Shown here one piece after another: positions 13,602-22,848 of a stretch of DNA of 64,000 bases. The stretch spans positions 1 to 64,000 of the forward strand of contig NZ_JARPQB010000007.1 of NCBI RefSeq assembly GCF_029478665.1, in the 5' to 3' direction. Source of the DNA: Pseudomonas entomophila (GTDB lineage Bacteria > Pseudomonadota > Gammaproteobacteria > Pseudomonadales > Pseudomonadaceae). The position numbers and the translations under genes are program-made. Below the pieces are notes generated by a model. It had not been told where the DNA came from. It saw nothing but the letters and a program-made list of their open reading frames with translations, and made no database searches. Position 1 is the stretch's first letter, and each line of letters starts with the position of its first letter.

Positions 13602-14904
13602 CCTGCCGGTGAAGCTGACGCCGAAGCAGGCGAACATCTACGTCTGGGGCTTTCAGCCTGAGGCGCGTTTCCGTGATGCGGTGTGTGGGCGTCGATTCGG
13701 CAAGACTTTCCTCGGCAAGGCAGAGATGCGCCGCGCGGCCCGGTTGGCTGCGGAGTGGGGCGTGAGCGTCGAGGACGAGATCTGGTATGGCGCGCCGACG
13801 TTCAAGCAGGCCAAGCGGGTTTTCTGGCGCCGTCTGAAGCAGGCCATCCCTGAAGCGTGGCGCGCGGCCCGGCCGAACGAGACCGAGTGCTCGATTACCC
13901 TCAAGTCCGGCCACATCATGCGTGTGGTCGGCCTGGACAATTACGACAACCTGCGGGGCTCCGGCCTGTTCTTCGTCCTGGTGGACGAATGGGCGGACTG
14001 CCCGTGGGCAGCCTGGGAAGAAGTGCTCAGGCCAATGCTCTCGACCTGCCAGTACACGATCCCTCAGACCGGGGAGTCGAGAAAGGGCGGGCATGCGCTG
14101 CGGATCGGCACGCCGAAAGGCTTCAATCACTGCTATGACACCTACCGTGACGGGCAGCCGGGCGGCGAGCCTGATCACAAGAGCTGGCAGTACACCTCGC
14201 TGCAGGGCGGTAACGTCCCCGCCGACGAGCTTGACGCTGCCCGGCGCAAGATGGACCCGCGCACGTTCCGCCAGGAATACGAGGCCGGGTTCGAGAACTA
14301 CGCCGGGGTGGTGTACTACACCTTCGACCGGACCGAGTGCCGCACCAGCGAGCGCGTCAAGCCGGGCGAGGCCGTGCACATCGGCATGGACTTCAACGTC
14401 ATGAAGATGGCCGCGGTCGTGTACGTGGTCCGGGACGGCCTGCCGCTGGCGCTGGATGAATTCCACTCGGTGCGGGATACGCCCGAGATGATCGAGAAGA
14501 TCAAGGTTCGCTTCTCCGGCCACAGCGTCTCCGTGTACCCCGACGCCAGCGGCCAGAACACCAGCAGCAAGAACGCCAGTGAATCGGACCTTTCCCTGCT
14601 CAAGAAGGCCGGCTTCACCGTGGTGGTCGACTCACAGAACCCTGGCGTCAAGGATCGCATTAACGCGGTCAACTCTATGTTCCTGAATACCTACGGGGAG
14701 CGGCGCCTGAAGGTCAACATCGACCAGTGTCCGCAGCTTACGCAGTGCCTGGAGCGGCAGACCTACACCGACAAGGGTGAGCCGGACAAGGACCCCAAGA
14801 AGGGGCACGACCACATGAACGACGCCGCCGGCTACTTCATCGCCAAGCGGTTCCCGATCAAGACTCAGTCCGCCGGCACCCGCCGCATCGGAGGTTTGGC
14901 GTAA
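13576..14904 (+). CDS. terL: Terminase large subunit
   Basis: 442 residues from GTG 13576 (SRLPRTYDLPVKLTPKQ). A TTG 30 bases upstream is an alternative, and neither has a good ribosome site. The ATPase domain has Walker A CGRRFGKT (37-44) and Walker B VLVDEWAD (134-141). The C-terminal nuclease domain begins with HIGMDFNVMK (Asp272) and contains further acids, ending HDHMNDAAGYF. It packages DNA into proheads with the DUF2280 protein. The stop overlaps the portal start (TAATG). Confidence 0.93.
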   Translation: MSRLPRTYDLPVKLTPKQANIYVWGFQPEARFRDAVCGRRFGKTFLGKAEMRRAARLAAEWGVSVEDEIWYGAPTFKQAKRVFWRRLKQAIPEAWRAARPNETECSITLKSGHIMRVVGLDNYDNLRGSGLFFVLVDEWADCPWAAWEEVLRPMLSTCQYTIPQTGESRKGGHALRIGTPKGFNHCYDTYRDGQPGGEPDHKSWQYTSLQGGNVPADELDAARRKMDPRTFRQEYEAGFENYAGVVYYTFDRTECRTSERVKPGEAVHIGMDFNVMKMAAVVYVVRDGLPLALDEFHSVRDTPEMIEKIKVRFSGHSVSVYPDASGQNTSSKNASESDLSLLKKAGFTVVVDSQNPGVKDRINAVNSMFLNTYGERRLKVNIDQCPQLTQCLERQTYTDKGEPDKDPKKGHDHMNDAAGYFIAKRFPIKTQSAGTRRIGGLA

Positions 14905-16355
14905 TGCCTGTTCAATCCACCAACCCAGACTACGACGCTCACATCGAAGAGTGGCGGATGATGGACGACGCCCTGGAGGGCGAAGGCGCCATCAAGCGCA
15001 GTCCGCGCAACCTGCCCAAGCCCAGCGGCATGGTCGAGGCTGAGAAGCTGGACGGCCAGGGCAATGCGTACCTCTACCGTAACTACACCGAACGGGCACA
15101 GTACGAACACTGGGTGCGCGACTCGCTGCGCTCGATGATGGGCTTGGTCTCGCGGCTGATACCCGAGGTTAAGCTGCCTGCGGGGCTGAAGGGCCTGGAG
15201 GACAACGCCACGGCTGATGGCTTCGGTCTGACCCAGCTGTTTCTGCGGATCGTGCGCCAGGCCATTTCCCACGGCCGGGTGCCGCTGGTGGTCAACATCG
15301 ATGACGCCGGCCAGCCGTACTTCGCCACCTATGCAGTGCGCAACGCCATCAACTGGAACACCGCCGACCAAGGTGGTCGCCAGGACCTGGTGCTGTCGGT
15401 GTTTCGCGAGTTTCGGCGCAAGGAGCGGGACCGCTACAGCCACGAATGTGAGACGGTGTACCGCGAGTTCTACATGGACGGCGCGGTCTGCCGCACAGGC
15501 GTGCGTAACGAGGCCGGCGAGCTGATTGAGGATGATCGCCCGCTGGGCACCGTCGATGGCAGCAACAACTTGGTGCGCGGCCTGGACTACATCCCGGTCA
15601 TCTACTGCGGCTCCACCGACAACTCGCCCGACGTGGACGAGATCCCGTTGCTGACCATGGCCAGGGCCGCGCTGAAGTCCTACCAGCTGAGCGCCGACTA
15701 CTTCACCGCCCTGCATCAGACCAGCCACCCGCAGCCGTGGGTATCCGGCTTGGACGAGAGCGTGGAGCTCAGCGTGACCGGCCCCTCTGCGGCATGGGAT
15801 CTCGGGCCGAAGGGTCAATGCGGCTATCTGGAGTTCCAGGGCGCGGGCATCGAAGCTGTCCGCAAAGCGATGGAAGACCAGAAGAACGCCGCTCTCGAGG
15901 CAGTCGCCAAGGTCATGGACGTGTCCGGCACGGAATCGGGCGAGGCCCGCAAGACCCGGCAGAACGACCAGCATGCCACCCTGCACAGCATCGTCATCAC
16001 TGCGGCTGAGGCCATTGAGCAGGCCTTGCGGTACGCCGCAGAGTGGACTGGCTACGACCCGGACGACGTCGTCTTCACGGTCAAGCCGGAGTTCGTGATT
16101 CCAGAGGTAAACGCCCAGGTGCTGGCCGAGCTGCAGAAGAGTGTCATGGCCGGCACCATCAGCGCCGAGACTTACTGGCAGTACCTCACCACTGGGAAGC
16201 TTCCCGAGCACCCCTACGACGAAGAGGCCGAACTGATCGGCGACAACCACGGCGCGGGCGGCGTGAACCTGGACAAAGACGATGGCGACGAAACCGGAGC
16301 AAACGGCGGACGAGAAGCTGCTGGAGCAGCTCAGCCGCCACTCGGTGCTGCTTGA
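14904..16355 (+). CDS. Portal protein (DUF4055)
   Basis: 483 residues with DUF4055 phage portal features: N-terminal YLYRNYTERAQYEHWVRDSLRSMMGLVSR, a central strand-rich region (RVPLVVNIDD), long stem helices (MEDQKNAALEAVAKVMD, then HATLHSIVITAAEAIEQALRYAAEW), and a low-complexity Gly/Ala C-terminus. It forms the dodecameric ring through which DNA enters. Its start overlaps the terminase stop and its end overlaps the MuF-like gene by 74 bases. Confidence 0.88.
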   Translation: MPVQSTNPDYDAHIEEWRMMDDALEGEGAIKRSPRNLPKPSGMVEAEKLDGQGNAYLYRNYTERAQYEHWVRDSLRSMMGLVSRLIPEVKLPAGLKGLEDNATADGFGLTQLFLRIVRQAISHGRVPLVVNIDDAGQPYFATYAVRNAINWNTADQGGRQDLVLSVFREFRRKERDRYSHECETVYREFYMDGAVCRTGVRNEAGELIEDDRPLGTVDGSNNLVRGLDYIPVIYCGSTDNSPDVDEIPLLTMARAALKSYQLSADYFTALHQTSHPQPWVSGLDESVELSVTGPSAAWDLGPKGQCGYLEFQGAGIEAVRKAMEDQKNAALEAVAKVMDVSGTESGEARKTRQNDQHATLHSIVITAAEAIEQALRYAAEWTGYDPDDVVFTVKPEFVIPEVNAQVLAELQKSVMAGTISAETYWQYLTTGKLPEHPYDEEAELIGDNHGAGGVNLDKDDGDETGANGGREAAGAAQPPLGAA

Positions 16356-17373
16356 GCGGCTCAAGGCCGGCGAGGTCAAGAAATTCGAGACCTACCTGCG
16401 AAGGGCTGATGCCCATGTCCGCGACCAGCTCAGCCGCAAGGAGCTGACCACCTACGGCCGGAGCCGGCTTGAGGAGTTTCTTGGGCGGGTGGGCGGCAAG
16501 CTGCTGGAGATCTACAAGGCCTTCAGCGATCGGATGCAGTCTGACCTCGTGGACATCGCGCAGTACGAGGCTGCATTCGAGGGGCGCAGCCTGGCGCAGG
16601 CGCTGCTGATCGATGCGGTCATGCCAACTGACGCCTTGATTCGTGCCGCCATCAATACGCAGCCGCTGCAGGTGACCGGGGCGGATGGTGGAAAGCTGCT
16701 CAGGACCTTCCTCCGCGGCTGGACGCGCACCGAGTCTGACAGAGTCGCCAATGCCATCCGCATGGGCGTCGTGCAGGGCCAGACCAACGCCGAGATTACC
16801 CAGGCAGTACGCGGCACCGCAGCGCAGAACTTCACGGACGGCTTGCTGGCTGTGACGAACCGAAATGCTCGAGCGGTTGTACAGACCGCAGTTCAGCATG
16901 TCGCCACCACGGCGCGCGTCGAAACGCTCAAGGCGAATGCCGAGGCGGTGCCGGGCTATCGCATCGTAGCTACCCTGGACCGAAAGACCAGTACACAGTG
17001 CAAGAGCATGGATGGGCGAGAGTTCGAGATGGGCAAGGGGCCTGTGCCCCCATTCCACATCCATTGCCGGACCACCATTACGCCGATCACCAAGTTGTCG
17101 GCCCTGTTCGGGCAAAGTGCCACGAGGGCCGCCGTGGGCGCGGATGGCGGCGGACAGGTCTCGGCAAGCCTCAGCTACTACCAGTGGCTCAAAACACAGC
17201 CAGCGGCGTTCCAAGACGCTGCACTGGGGCCGGTGCGCGGAAAGCTGTTCCGTGATGGCGGCCTGACGGCCGAGCGCTTCGCCGCGTTGCAACTGGACAA
17301 GAACTTCAAGCCGCTGACGTTGGATCAGCTCAAGGAGCTAGAACCGCTCGCGTTCGGGCTTGCTGGGCTGTGA
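16282..17373 (+). CDS. MuF-like head morphogenesis protein
   Basis: 363 residues. A helical N-terminal half is followed by the MuF core: VANAIRMGVVQGQTNAEITQAVRG, then RNARAVVQTAVQHVATTARVE, YRIVATLDRKTSTQCKSMDGREF and PPFHIHCRTTITPI (the Cys/His pattern of this domain). These minor head proteins are carried in or near the prohead. A C-terminal extension of about 90 residues follows. It begins within the portal gene. Confidence 0.88.
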   Translation: MATKPEQTADEKLLEQLSRHSVLLERLKAGEVKKFETYLRRADAHVRDQLSRKELTTYGRSRLEEFLGRVGGKLLEIYKAFSDRMQSDLVDIAQYEAAFEGRSLAQALLIDAVMPTDALIRAAINTQPLQVTGADGGKLLRTFLRGWTRTESDRVANAIRMGVVQGQTNAEITQAVRGTAAQNFTDGLLAVTNRNARAVVQTAVQHVATTARVETLKANAEAVPGYRIVATLDRKTSTQCKSMDGREFEMGKGPVPPFHIHCRTTITPITKLSALFGQSATRAAVGADGGGQVSASLSYYQWLKTQPAAFQDAALGPVRGKLFRDGGLTAERFAALQLDKNFKPLTLDQLKELEPLAFGLAGL

Positions 17374-17374
17374 G

Positions 17375-17893
17375 TCAGCAGCCTTTCCGCTCGGCGTCGA
17401 AAGCCATCAGTTCTTCAAAGTAAATGGCATGCCATGGATTCACCTCGCCAGCAAGATCAGCAGCTCGGGCGTTTCTTACTGTCTCGTCATCAGTTGGCTG
17501 GGCGGCTGTCATAAATTTTCCCAGCAGATTCATTGTTTTTGTCGCCAGTCTCGGTGGGGAGTTTGCTATGAGGGCCTCCGCGGACGCCACTGCCGTTTCA
17601 TACCGAAGTGCCAGCTCTTCATGCGAGGGGTTGGGGTGGTATGGATAAGTCATGGTCTTTGAGATCGACACGAGCATGAATTCAGCTTTGGTACGAAGCT
17701 TTTCTTCGCGCTCGTCGAGCCTTTTCACGCAGCTCATGCGCAGATCTTTTTTCGTCGACAGGTAAGATCCATATGTCTGCACTCCCAATCCAGCGGCAGT
17801 GAGCACTCCAGTAATGAGTGCTACTTGCACCGTCACATCAAGTCTCAGCCAGCTCGATTTCTTGTTCTCGTTGTAGGGTTTAGGACTTCTCAT
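17375..17893 (-). CDS. Membrane-anchored accessory protein inserted in head operon
   Basis: 172 residues from ATG 17893. One N-terminal transmembrane helix (VALITGVLTAAGLGVQTYGSYL, about 23-44) is followed by a charged helical domain (CVKRLDEREEKLRTKAEFMLVSISK, then ALRYETAVASAEALIA). It is encoded against the head genes with its end two bases from the MuF-like stop, and is more AT-rich than its neighbours: the signature of a moron expressed from its own promoter in the lysogen. An exclusion role is possible. No family recognised. Confidence 0.7.
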   Translation of the reverse strand: MRSPKPYNENKKSSWLRLDVTVQVALITGVLTAAGLGVQTYGSYLSTKKDLRMSCVKRLDEREEKLRTKAEFMLVSISKTMTYPYHPNPSHEELALRYETAVASAEALIANSPPRLATKTMNLLGKFMTAAQPTDDETVRNARAADLAGEVNPWHAIYFEELMAFDAERKGC

Positions 17894-18031
17894 TGGGTAC
17901 TGCTCGCACAAAGGATCAAAAGGGGTGTCACTCGCGGCGGCATCCTACAACGCACTCAATCAAAACTGACTCGCTTCGGCGGGTTTTTTTATGCCCGCAA
18001 GGCGGGCCATCAATCCCCTGGGGATAGCCAC

Positions 18032-18805
18032 ATGCCTTTTGATTTCGACCCGGCCGCCCACGGCCTCACTCTCGACGAAACCCAAACCGCCGCGCTGAAG
18101 GCAGCGCTGGGCGGCGAGGTGCAGAAGTTCCTGGACGGCGAGGTCTCTGGCCTCAAGTCCAAAAACACCGAGCTGCTCGGCTCCAACAAGGCCATCAAGA
18201 CCGAGCTGGACAAGCTGAAAGGTCAGTTCGAAGGACTGGACATCGAAGCGGTCAAGGGTCTGCTGGCCAAGGCTGGTCAGGACGAAGAGACCAAGCTGAT
18301 CGCCGAGGGCAAGCTCGACGAAGTCATCAGCCGCCGCACCGAGCGCCTGCGCACTGACCTGGACAAGCAGGTCAAGGCCGCCAACGAGCGCGCCGACAAG
18401 GCCGAAGCCTTCGCTGCCAAGTACAGCGACAAGGTGCTGGCTGACTTCATCCGCGCTGCCGCCATCAAGGCCGGCGCGCTGCCCGAGGCTGCCGAAGACA
18501 TCATCCTCCGCGCCCGCGGCACCTTCAAACTGAGCGAAGACGGCGAGCCTGTCGCCACTGACCGTGCCGGCGAAGTCTTGTACGGGAAGGACGGTAAGAC
18601 CCCGCTGTCTCCCCTCGAATGGGCGGAATCGCTGCGCGAAACCGCTACCCACCTGTGGCCAAGGGCTCAGGGTGCCGGGCAGACCGGCGACAACGGTGGC
18701 AAGGCCACGAAGAAATGGGGCGAGTACACCGAGGCGGAGCGCGCTGCGATCGCTCGGGACAACCCCGAAGCGTACAAAAAACTTCAAGCCACCCGAGGGA
18801 CCTAA
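18032..18805 (+). CDS. Capsid scaffold protein
   Basis: 257 residues from ATG 18032. It is a typical scaffold: an acidic, coiled-coil N-terminal half (KNTELLGSNKAIKTELDKLKGQFEGLD; RLRTDLDKQVKAANERADKAEAFAAKY), a middle with ALPEAAEDIILRARGTFKLSEDG, and a basic C-terminal end (KKWGEYTEAERAAIARDNPEAYKKL) for capsid contact. It lies immediately before the major capsid gene. Confidence 0.85.
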   Translation: MPFDFDPAAHGLTLDETQTAALKAALGGEVQKFLDGEVSGLKSKNTELLGSNKAIKTELDKLKGQFEGLDIEAVKGLLAKAGQDEETKLIAEGKLDEVISRRTERLRTDLDKQVKAANERADKAEAFAAKYSDKVLADFIRAAAIKAGALPEAAEDIILRARGTFKLSEDGEPVATDRAGEVLYGKDGKTPLSPLEWAESLRETATHLWPRAQGAGQTGDNGGKATKKWGEYTEAERAAIARDNPEAYKKLQATRGT

Positions 18806-18808
18806 CCC

Positions 18809-19786
18809 ATGGCATCTACCCAACTGTCGGACATCTTCGTTGCCGACTACTACGGCACTCTGGAGCCGGTGAACTCTCCAGAAAAGACCGCCGTCTACGA
18901 GTCGGGCATCATCACCCGCTCGGCTACCTTGGACAACATCGCCAAGAACGGTCAGGGCACTTCCGAGATCAGTTACTGGCAAGATCTCGATGCCGACGAG
19001 GCGCCGAACATCTCCAACGATGACCCTGACGACATGGGTGCTGTCGGCAAGGCCGAACAGGGCAGCATGCGCGCCCGAACCCTGTACCTCAACAAGGGCT
19101 ACGGCGTCTCTGACCTGACTGCTGAACTCGCCAACTCCGAGCCGATGCAGCACATCCGCAACCGCTTCGGCACCTACTGGACCCGCCAGTGGCAGCGTTA
19201 TCTGATGGGCGCAGGACGCGGCATCATAGCGGCCAACATCGCCCAGAACGGCGGCGACATGGTCAAGGATGCGGGCGCATCTATCAGTGCCAACGCCTTC
19301 CAAGATGCCGCCTTCACTGCCGGTGACGCCGCCGACATGTTCGGCGCCATCGGCGTGCACTCGGTCGTCATGAATCAGATGGTCAAGCAGGACATGATCG
19401 AGTACCTGCGCGACTCGCAGGGCAAGATCATCCTGGCGACCTACCTGGGCAAGCCGGTGTTCATGGATGACGCCCTGACCTACGCGCCGGGCCAGTTCCT
19501 CTCGCTGTTCTTCGGCCAAGGCGCATTCGGCTACGGCGAGGGCGACCCGCACATGCCGGTTGAGATGCAGCGCAAGGCCGATGGCGGTAACGGCGGCGGT
19601 GCCGAGGTCTTGTGGGAGCGCAAAACCTACATCCTCCAGCCGGCCGGCTTCAGCTGGCAGGGCAGCGAGAACCGCAACCTGAGCCCGACCGCCGCCCAGT
19701 ACGCCTCGGCGGCCAACTGGAAGCGCGTCTTCGACCGCAAGCAGGTTCCGTTCGCCGCAGTCATCAGCGGCACCGCTACCCCTTGA
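18809..19786 (+). CDS. Major capsid protein
   Basis: 325 residues, directly after the scaffold gene. The start (MASTQLSDIFVADYYGTLEP), the GVSDLTAELANSEPMQHIRNRFGTYW middle and the ADMFGAIGVHSVVMNQMVKQDMIEYLRDSQG segment match the capsid family seen in DUF4055-portal siphoviruses, expected to adopt an HK97-type fold. No propeptide is obvious. The C-terminus ends in a beta region (VPFAAVISGTATP). Confidence 0.88.
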   Translation: MASTQLSDIFVADYYGTLEPVNSPEKTAVYESGIITRSATLDNIAKNGQGTSEISYWQDLDADEAPNISNDDPDDMGAVGKAEQGSMRARTLYLNKGYGVSDLTAELANSEPMQHIRNRFGTYWTRQWQRYLMGAGRGIIAANIAQNGGDMVKDAGASISANAFQDAAFTAGDAADMFGAIGVHSVVMNQMVKQDMIEYLRDSQGKIILATYLGKPVFMDDALTYAPGQFLSLFFGQGAFGYGEGDPHMPVEMQRKADGGNGGGAEVLWERKTYILQPAGFSWQGSENRNLSPTAAQYASAANWKRVFDRKQVPFAAVISGTATP

Positions 19787-19833
19787 CCCCATGATGCAGG
19801 GCGCCGGCCTGGCGCCCTGCGCAGGAGATCAGC

Positions 19834-20271
19834 ATGAAAGTCATCTACACCAACACCCCGGGCAGCGAGCGCGGCACCTGCTATCGCCGCCTGGATCAGT
19901 TTTTCGGCGTGATCGACGGCGCGACCTCGGTGTCCGTGCAGGGCGATGCTCCGCATATCGGCGAGGCGTACCAGCGCCAAGGCATCAGCATCAGCGAGAT
20001 CGAGGAAGGGCTGCGCCTGGATGGTCCCACCGTCGCTCAATGGGTGGCGGAGGGTTACAAGGCATCGGCCTACCCACCTGCAGGCTATGCCGCCATCAGT
20101 ACTGCGGCAGAGATCGCGATGGCGCTGGAGGAGGAGGGCCACGGCAATCTCGAGACTGACCCTCACAAGATGAACGTGCCCGAACTGAAGGATTGGCTCA
20201 CCGCCAAGGGCATCGACTTCGATGCAAGCGCGAAGAAGCCCGACCTGCAAGGCCTGATCCCGCAGGAGTAA
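19834..20271 (+). CDS. Head accessory protein with C-terminal LEM/SAP-like motif
   Basis: 145 residues. The N-terminal portion is unfamiliar (NTPGSERGTCYRRLDQFFGVIDGAT). The C-terminal 35 residues (MNVPELKDWLTAKGIDFDASAKKPDLQGLI) form a HeH/LEM-type two-helix motif that is common at the end of phage head accessory proteins. It has a strong ribosome site (GCAGGAGATC). Sits between capsid and connector genes, so a head-decoration or connector role is likely. Confidence 0.7.
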   Translation: MKVIYTNTPGSERGTCYRRLDQFFGVIDGATSVSVQGDAPHIGEAYQRQGISISEIEEGLRLDGPTVAQWVAEGYKASAYPPAGYAAISTAAEIAMALEEEGHGNLETDPHKMNVPELKDWLTAKGIDFDASAKKPDLQGLIPQE

Positions 20272-20274
20272 GCC

Positions 20275-20652
20275 ATGACCGACTACATCACCGTCGCCGA
20301 CGTCAACGAGAAGCTCGGGTCGGGCTGGGCCGGCGCCAGTGATGCGGAACTTGCCGTGGCCATGGCCAATGCCTGGCTCACGGCCAAGATCAAACGGGCG
20401 GTGCCAGATCCGGTGCCGGACGCCATCGTCAATGCCGGTGCGCAGGTGGCCAAGCTGGCTGTGGCTGGCCAGCTCTACAAGGACACCCAGCGCGAGGTGC
20501 AGAGCAAGACCGTGTCGGCCCAGGCCGGCACCTCGACCAGCAAGACCTATGTTGCGGGCTCAGTCGATCGCTCTGCTGGCGAGAACTTCGCTCTGGACCT
20601 CATCGCTCCCTGGACCCGGCGCGCCGGCACCGTAATGCTCAAGAGAATCTGA
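20275..20652 (+). CDS. Head-tail connector (adaptor) protein
   Basis: 125 residues beginning MTDYITVADVNEKLGSGWAG, then ANAWLTAKIKRAVPDPVPDAIVNAGAQVAKLAVAG and ending with a basic segment. This all-helical N-terminal pattern is that of gp6/gpFII-region adaptors that bind the portal. Its position between head and tail genes agrees. Confidence 0.75.
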   Translation: MTDYITVADVNEKLGSGWAGASDAELAVAMANAWLTAKIKRAVPDPVPDAIVNAGAQVAKLAVAGQLYKDTQREVQSKTVSAQAGTSTSKTYVAGSVDRSAGENFALDLIAPWTRRAGTVMLKRI

Positions 20653-20655
20653 CCC

Positions 20656-21048
20656 ATGGGCATGCGCGAAGAAATCCAGGCAGACCTGGCGGAAGCGTTC
20701 GATGATCCGGATGGCCTGGCCGATGCGGTGAAGCCTGTTGCAGGGAGTCGAATGGTCAAGGGCGGATATGACCCCGAAGCCGGCGGCACCGTGCCGGCCA
20801 CGACCATCCACTACACCGGGCGCGGCGTGTTCGGCAGCTACCTGGCCAAGGAAATCGATGGCACGCGTATCCAGACCGAGGACGTGAAGCTGCTGGTGCT
20901 GCAGAACGAACTGTTCGAGGGCCAGGCTGGCGCTGTTACCGATGTTCCGGCGGCGCCCAAGATCGGCGACCAGGTGAGAGGTTACCGCGTACTCAATGTG
21001 TCCGAGGACCCAGCCAGGGCGACTTGGACCGTCCAGCTGAGGAAGTGA
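20656..21048 (+). CDS. Head-tail joining (stopper) protein
   Basis: 130 residues, beta-rich in the middle (TTIHYTGRGVFGSYLAKEIDGTRIQTEDVKLLVL) and ending RATWTVQLRK. Length, composition and place after the adaptor match phage head-closure stoppers. The N-terminal segment REEIQADLAEAFDDPDGLAD resembles that of such proteins. Confidence 0.72.
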   Translation: MGMREEIQADLAEAFDDPDGLADAVKPVAGSRMVKGGYDPEAGGTVPATTIHYTGRGVFGSYLAKEIDGTRIQTEDVKLLVLQNELFEGQAGAVTDVPAAPKIGDQVRGYRVLNVSEDPARATWTVQLRK

Positions 21049-21049
21049 T

Positions 21050-21724
21050 ATGGCGCGCGGCACACATATGGCACAGCGATACGGTGGCCAGCAGGGCGGC
21101 TTCGCTGAAGCTATCCGGGCATTCGCCGAGCAGGCAGAGCAAGCCCTAGACGCCACCTTCCGCGAGATTGTGATCGAGATCGGCAGCAGCGTTATCCGCA
21201 TGTCGCCGGTCGGCAACCCGGAGCTGTGGGCTGCCAACGTGGCGCACCGCGCCAAAGCCACCAGGGCCGCCGACGACTACGACTTCAAGGTCGCGGTCCG
21301 CAATACCCTGATCAACCTGAACCAGGACAACTTCACCAAGGCCGGGAAGCTTCGTAGAGGGGTGAAGTACGCCAAGCCTTTAACCAAGACCGAGCGTGTG
21401 CAGAACTTCGCTACCAATGGCCTGGTCGCTGGTCAGGGCTACGTGGGCGGGCGATTCCGGGGCAACTGGCAGTTCTCCATTGATTCGCCAGCGACTGAGG
21501 AACTCGACCGCATCGACCCGTCGGGCAGCGAAGCCATTACCGCGCTCATCACCCAGGTGCAGGCGCTGACCATCGGCCAGACCGCATACATCGTGAACAA
21601 CCTGGCGTACGCGGTGCCGCTGGAATACGGCCACTCAACCCAGGCCCCGGCCGGCATGGTCAGGGTCACCCTGGCGAATTTCCAGCGCATCGTCGAGGAA
21701 GCCATAAGGAATCACCGCGTATGA
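21050..21724 (+). CDS. HK97 gp10-like tail component
   Basis: 224 residues. It combines an N-terminal helix (FAEQAEQALDATFREIVIEIGSSVIRMSPVGNPELW) with the gp10-type end YIVNNLAYAVPLEYGHSTQAPAGMVRVTLANFQRIV, the classic signature of this tail-completion family. AGGAAGTGAT precedes the ATG. Its stop overlaps the next start by four bases. Confidence 0.82.
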   Translation: MARGTHMAQRYGGQQGGFAEAIRAFAEQAEQALDATFREIVIEIGSSVIRMSPVGNPELWAANVAHRAKATRAADDYDFKVAVRNTLINLNQDNFTKAGKLRRGVKYAKPLTKTERVQNFATNGLVAGQGYVGGRFRGNWQFSIDSPATEELDRIDPSGSEAITALITQVQALTIGQTAYIVNNLAYAVPLEYGHSTQAPAGMVRVTLANFQRIVEEAIRNHRV

Positions 21725-22149
21725 GCCATGCACGAGCCCGTCAGGCCATCGAAATCAAGCTGATGGCCTGGGCCGCGGCGCGCCCGATCCGGGTCGCGAA
21801 CTTCGAGCAGGCTTTCGAGGCCGGTCCCGACGAAACCTACCTGCGCGCCTTCCTGCTCCCGGCCAGCACCACCTGCCGCTACTTGGGCGGTGAAGCCTAT
21901 GAGTACACCGGTGTTTACCAGGTCAGCATTAGCTGCCCGGCGGGCCAGGCGCTGGCGGCCGCCGAGACTTTGGTCGGAGAGCTTTCTAGCCTCTTCCGGG
22001 TGGATTCGGAGCTCAGCCGAAACGGCTTCGAGGGCATGGTAGTCGAGCCGGTAGAACAGGGCCCCACCATCACCGAGTCGGCGACTTACACAGTCCCGGC
22101 CAGCTTCACCTACCGCGGCATCGCGGACCAACCGCCCGCTGGGGCATAA
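21721..22149 (+). CDS. Tail terminator protein (DUF4128-like)
   Basis: 142 residues beginning SHARARQAIEIKLMAWAAARP, with a central YEYTGVYQVSISCPAGQALAAAETLVGELSSLF. This is the pattern of DUF4128/gpU-like proteins, which cap the tail tube. Its start overlaps the gp10-like stop; it is followed by the tail tube gene. Confidence 0.78.
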   Translation: MSHARARQAIEIKLMAWAAARPIRVANFEQAFEAGPDETYLRAFLLPASTTCRYLGGEAYEYTGVYQVSISCPAGQALAAAETLVGELSSLFRVDSELSRNGFEGMVVEPVEQGPTITESATYTVPASFTYRGIADQPPAGA

Positions 22150-22185
22150 CACCGCCGCCCGGCGGGCTACCAAGAGGAAACACAC

Positions 22186-22839
22186 ATGGCCGCACGCATC
22201 CCGCTGCCGAACGGTTCTGTGCTGGAGATTGCCAGCACCCAGGGCACCGCTGTGCCTTTCACTGCCCTGACCAATGCCAAGCCGCCAGTGGCGAGCGCGG
22301 CAGGCCACAGCATCGATGCCGACGACGTTCTGCTGATCAGCTCCGGCTGGGCCCTCATCAACGACCGCACCGCCAAGGCCGCCAACGTCACCACCGACGC
22401 GTTCTCACTGGCGGGCCTGGACACCACCAACACCGACCGGTACACCGCCGGTGCCGGCGTTGGCTCGGTTGTCCCGGTGTCGGGCTGGACGCAGATCTCG
22501 AAAGTGACCGGCTTCACCGTCTCCGGCGGCGAGCAGCAGTTCCTCACTGTCGGCTACCTCGAGAACGACGACGATCTGCAGTTCCCGACCAACCGCAACC
22601 CGATCAGCGTGTCTGTGACGGTCGAGGACCAGCCGACCGCGCTGTACGTGCCTGTGGTAGAGGGCTACGACGACTCCAAGGAACTGACGGTGATCCGCCT
22701 CAAGCTTCCGGGGGGCGGTCAGATCTTGCTGCCTGGCTACGTCAGCATCACCAGCACGCCGACCATGGAGCGCAACCAGCTGATGACCCGCACCATCAGC
22801 GTTGGCCTGTCCGGCCGCCCAACCCGTTACAGCGCCTAA
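22186..22839 (+). CDS. Major tail tube protein
   Basis: 217 residues, beta-rich, beginning MAARIPLPNGSVLEIASTQG and containing FPTNRNPISVSVTVEDQPTALYVPVVEGYDDSKELTVIRLKLPGGGQILLPGYVSI, a lambda V-type tube core. AGAGGAAACAC precedes the ATG. It is a little shorter than lambda V (246) and lacks an obvious extra Ig domain. Confidence 0.82.
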   Translation: MAARIPLPNGSVLEIASTQGTAVPFTALTNAKPPVASAAGHSIDADDVLLISSGWALINDRTAKAANVTTDAFSLAGLDTTNTDRYTAGAGVGSVVPVSGWTQISKVTGFTVSGGEQQFLTVGYLENDDDLQFPTNRNPISVSVTVEDQPTALYVPVVEGYDDSKELTVIRLKLPGGGQILLPGYVSITSTPTMERNQLMTRTISVGLSGRPTRYSA

Positions 22840-22848
22840 GGAGAGCCC

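Noticed and set aside
13585..14523. 312-codon leftward frame opposite terminase
   Set aside because: Terminase motifs on the other strand are unmistakable; high-GC third positions create long antisense frames.
17960..19792. 610-codon leftward frame opposite scaffold and capsid
   Set aside because: Antisense shadow of two well-supported structural genes.
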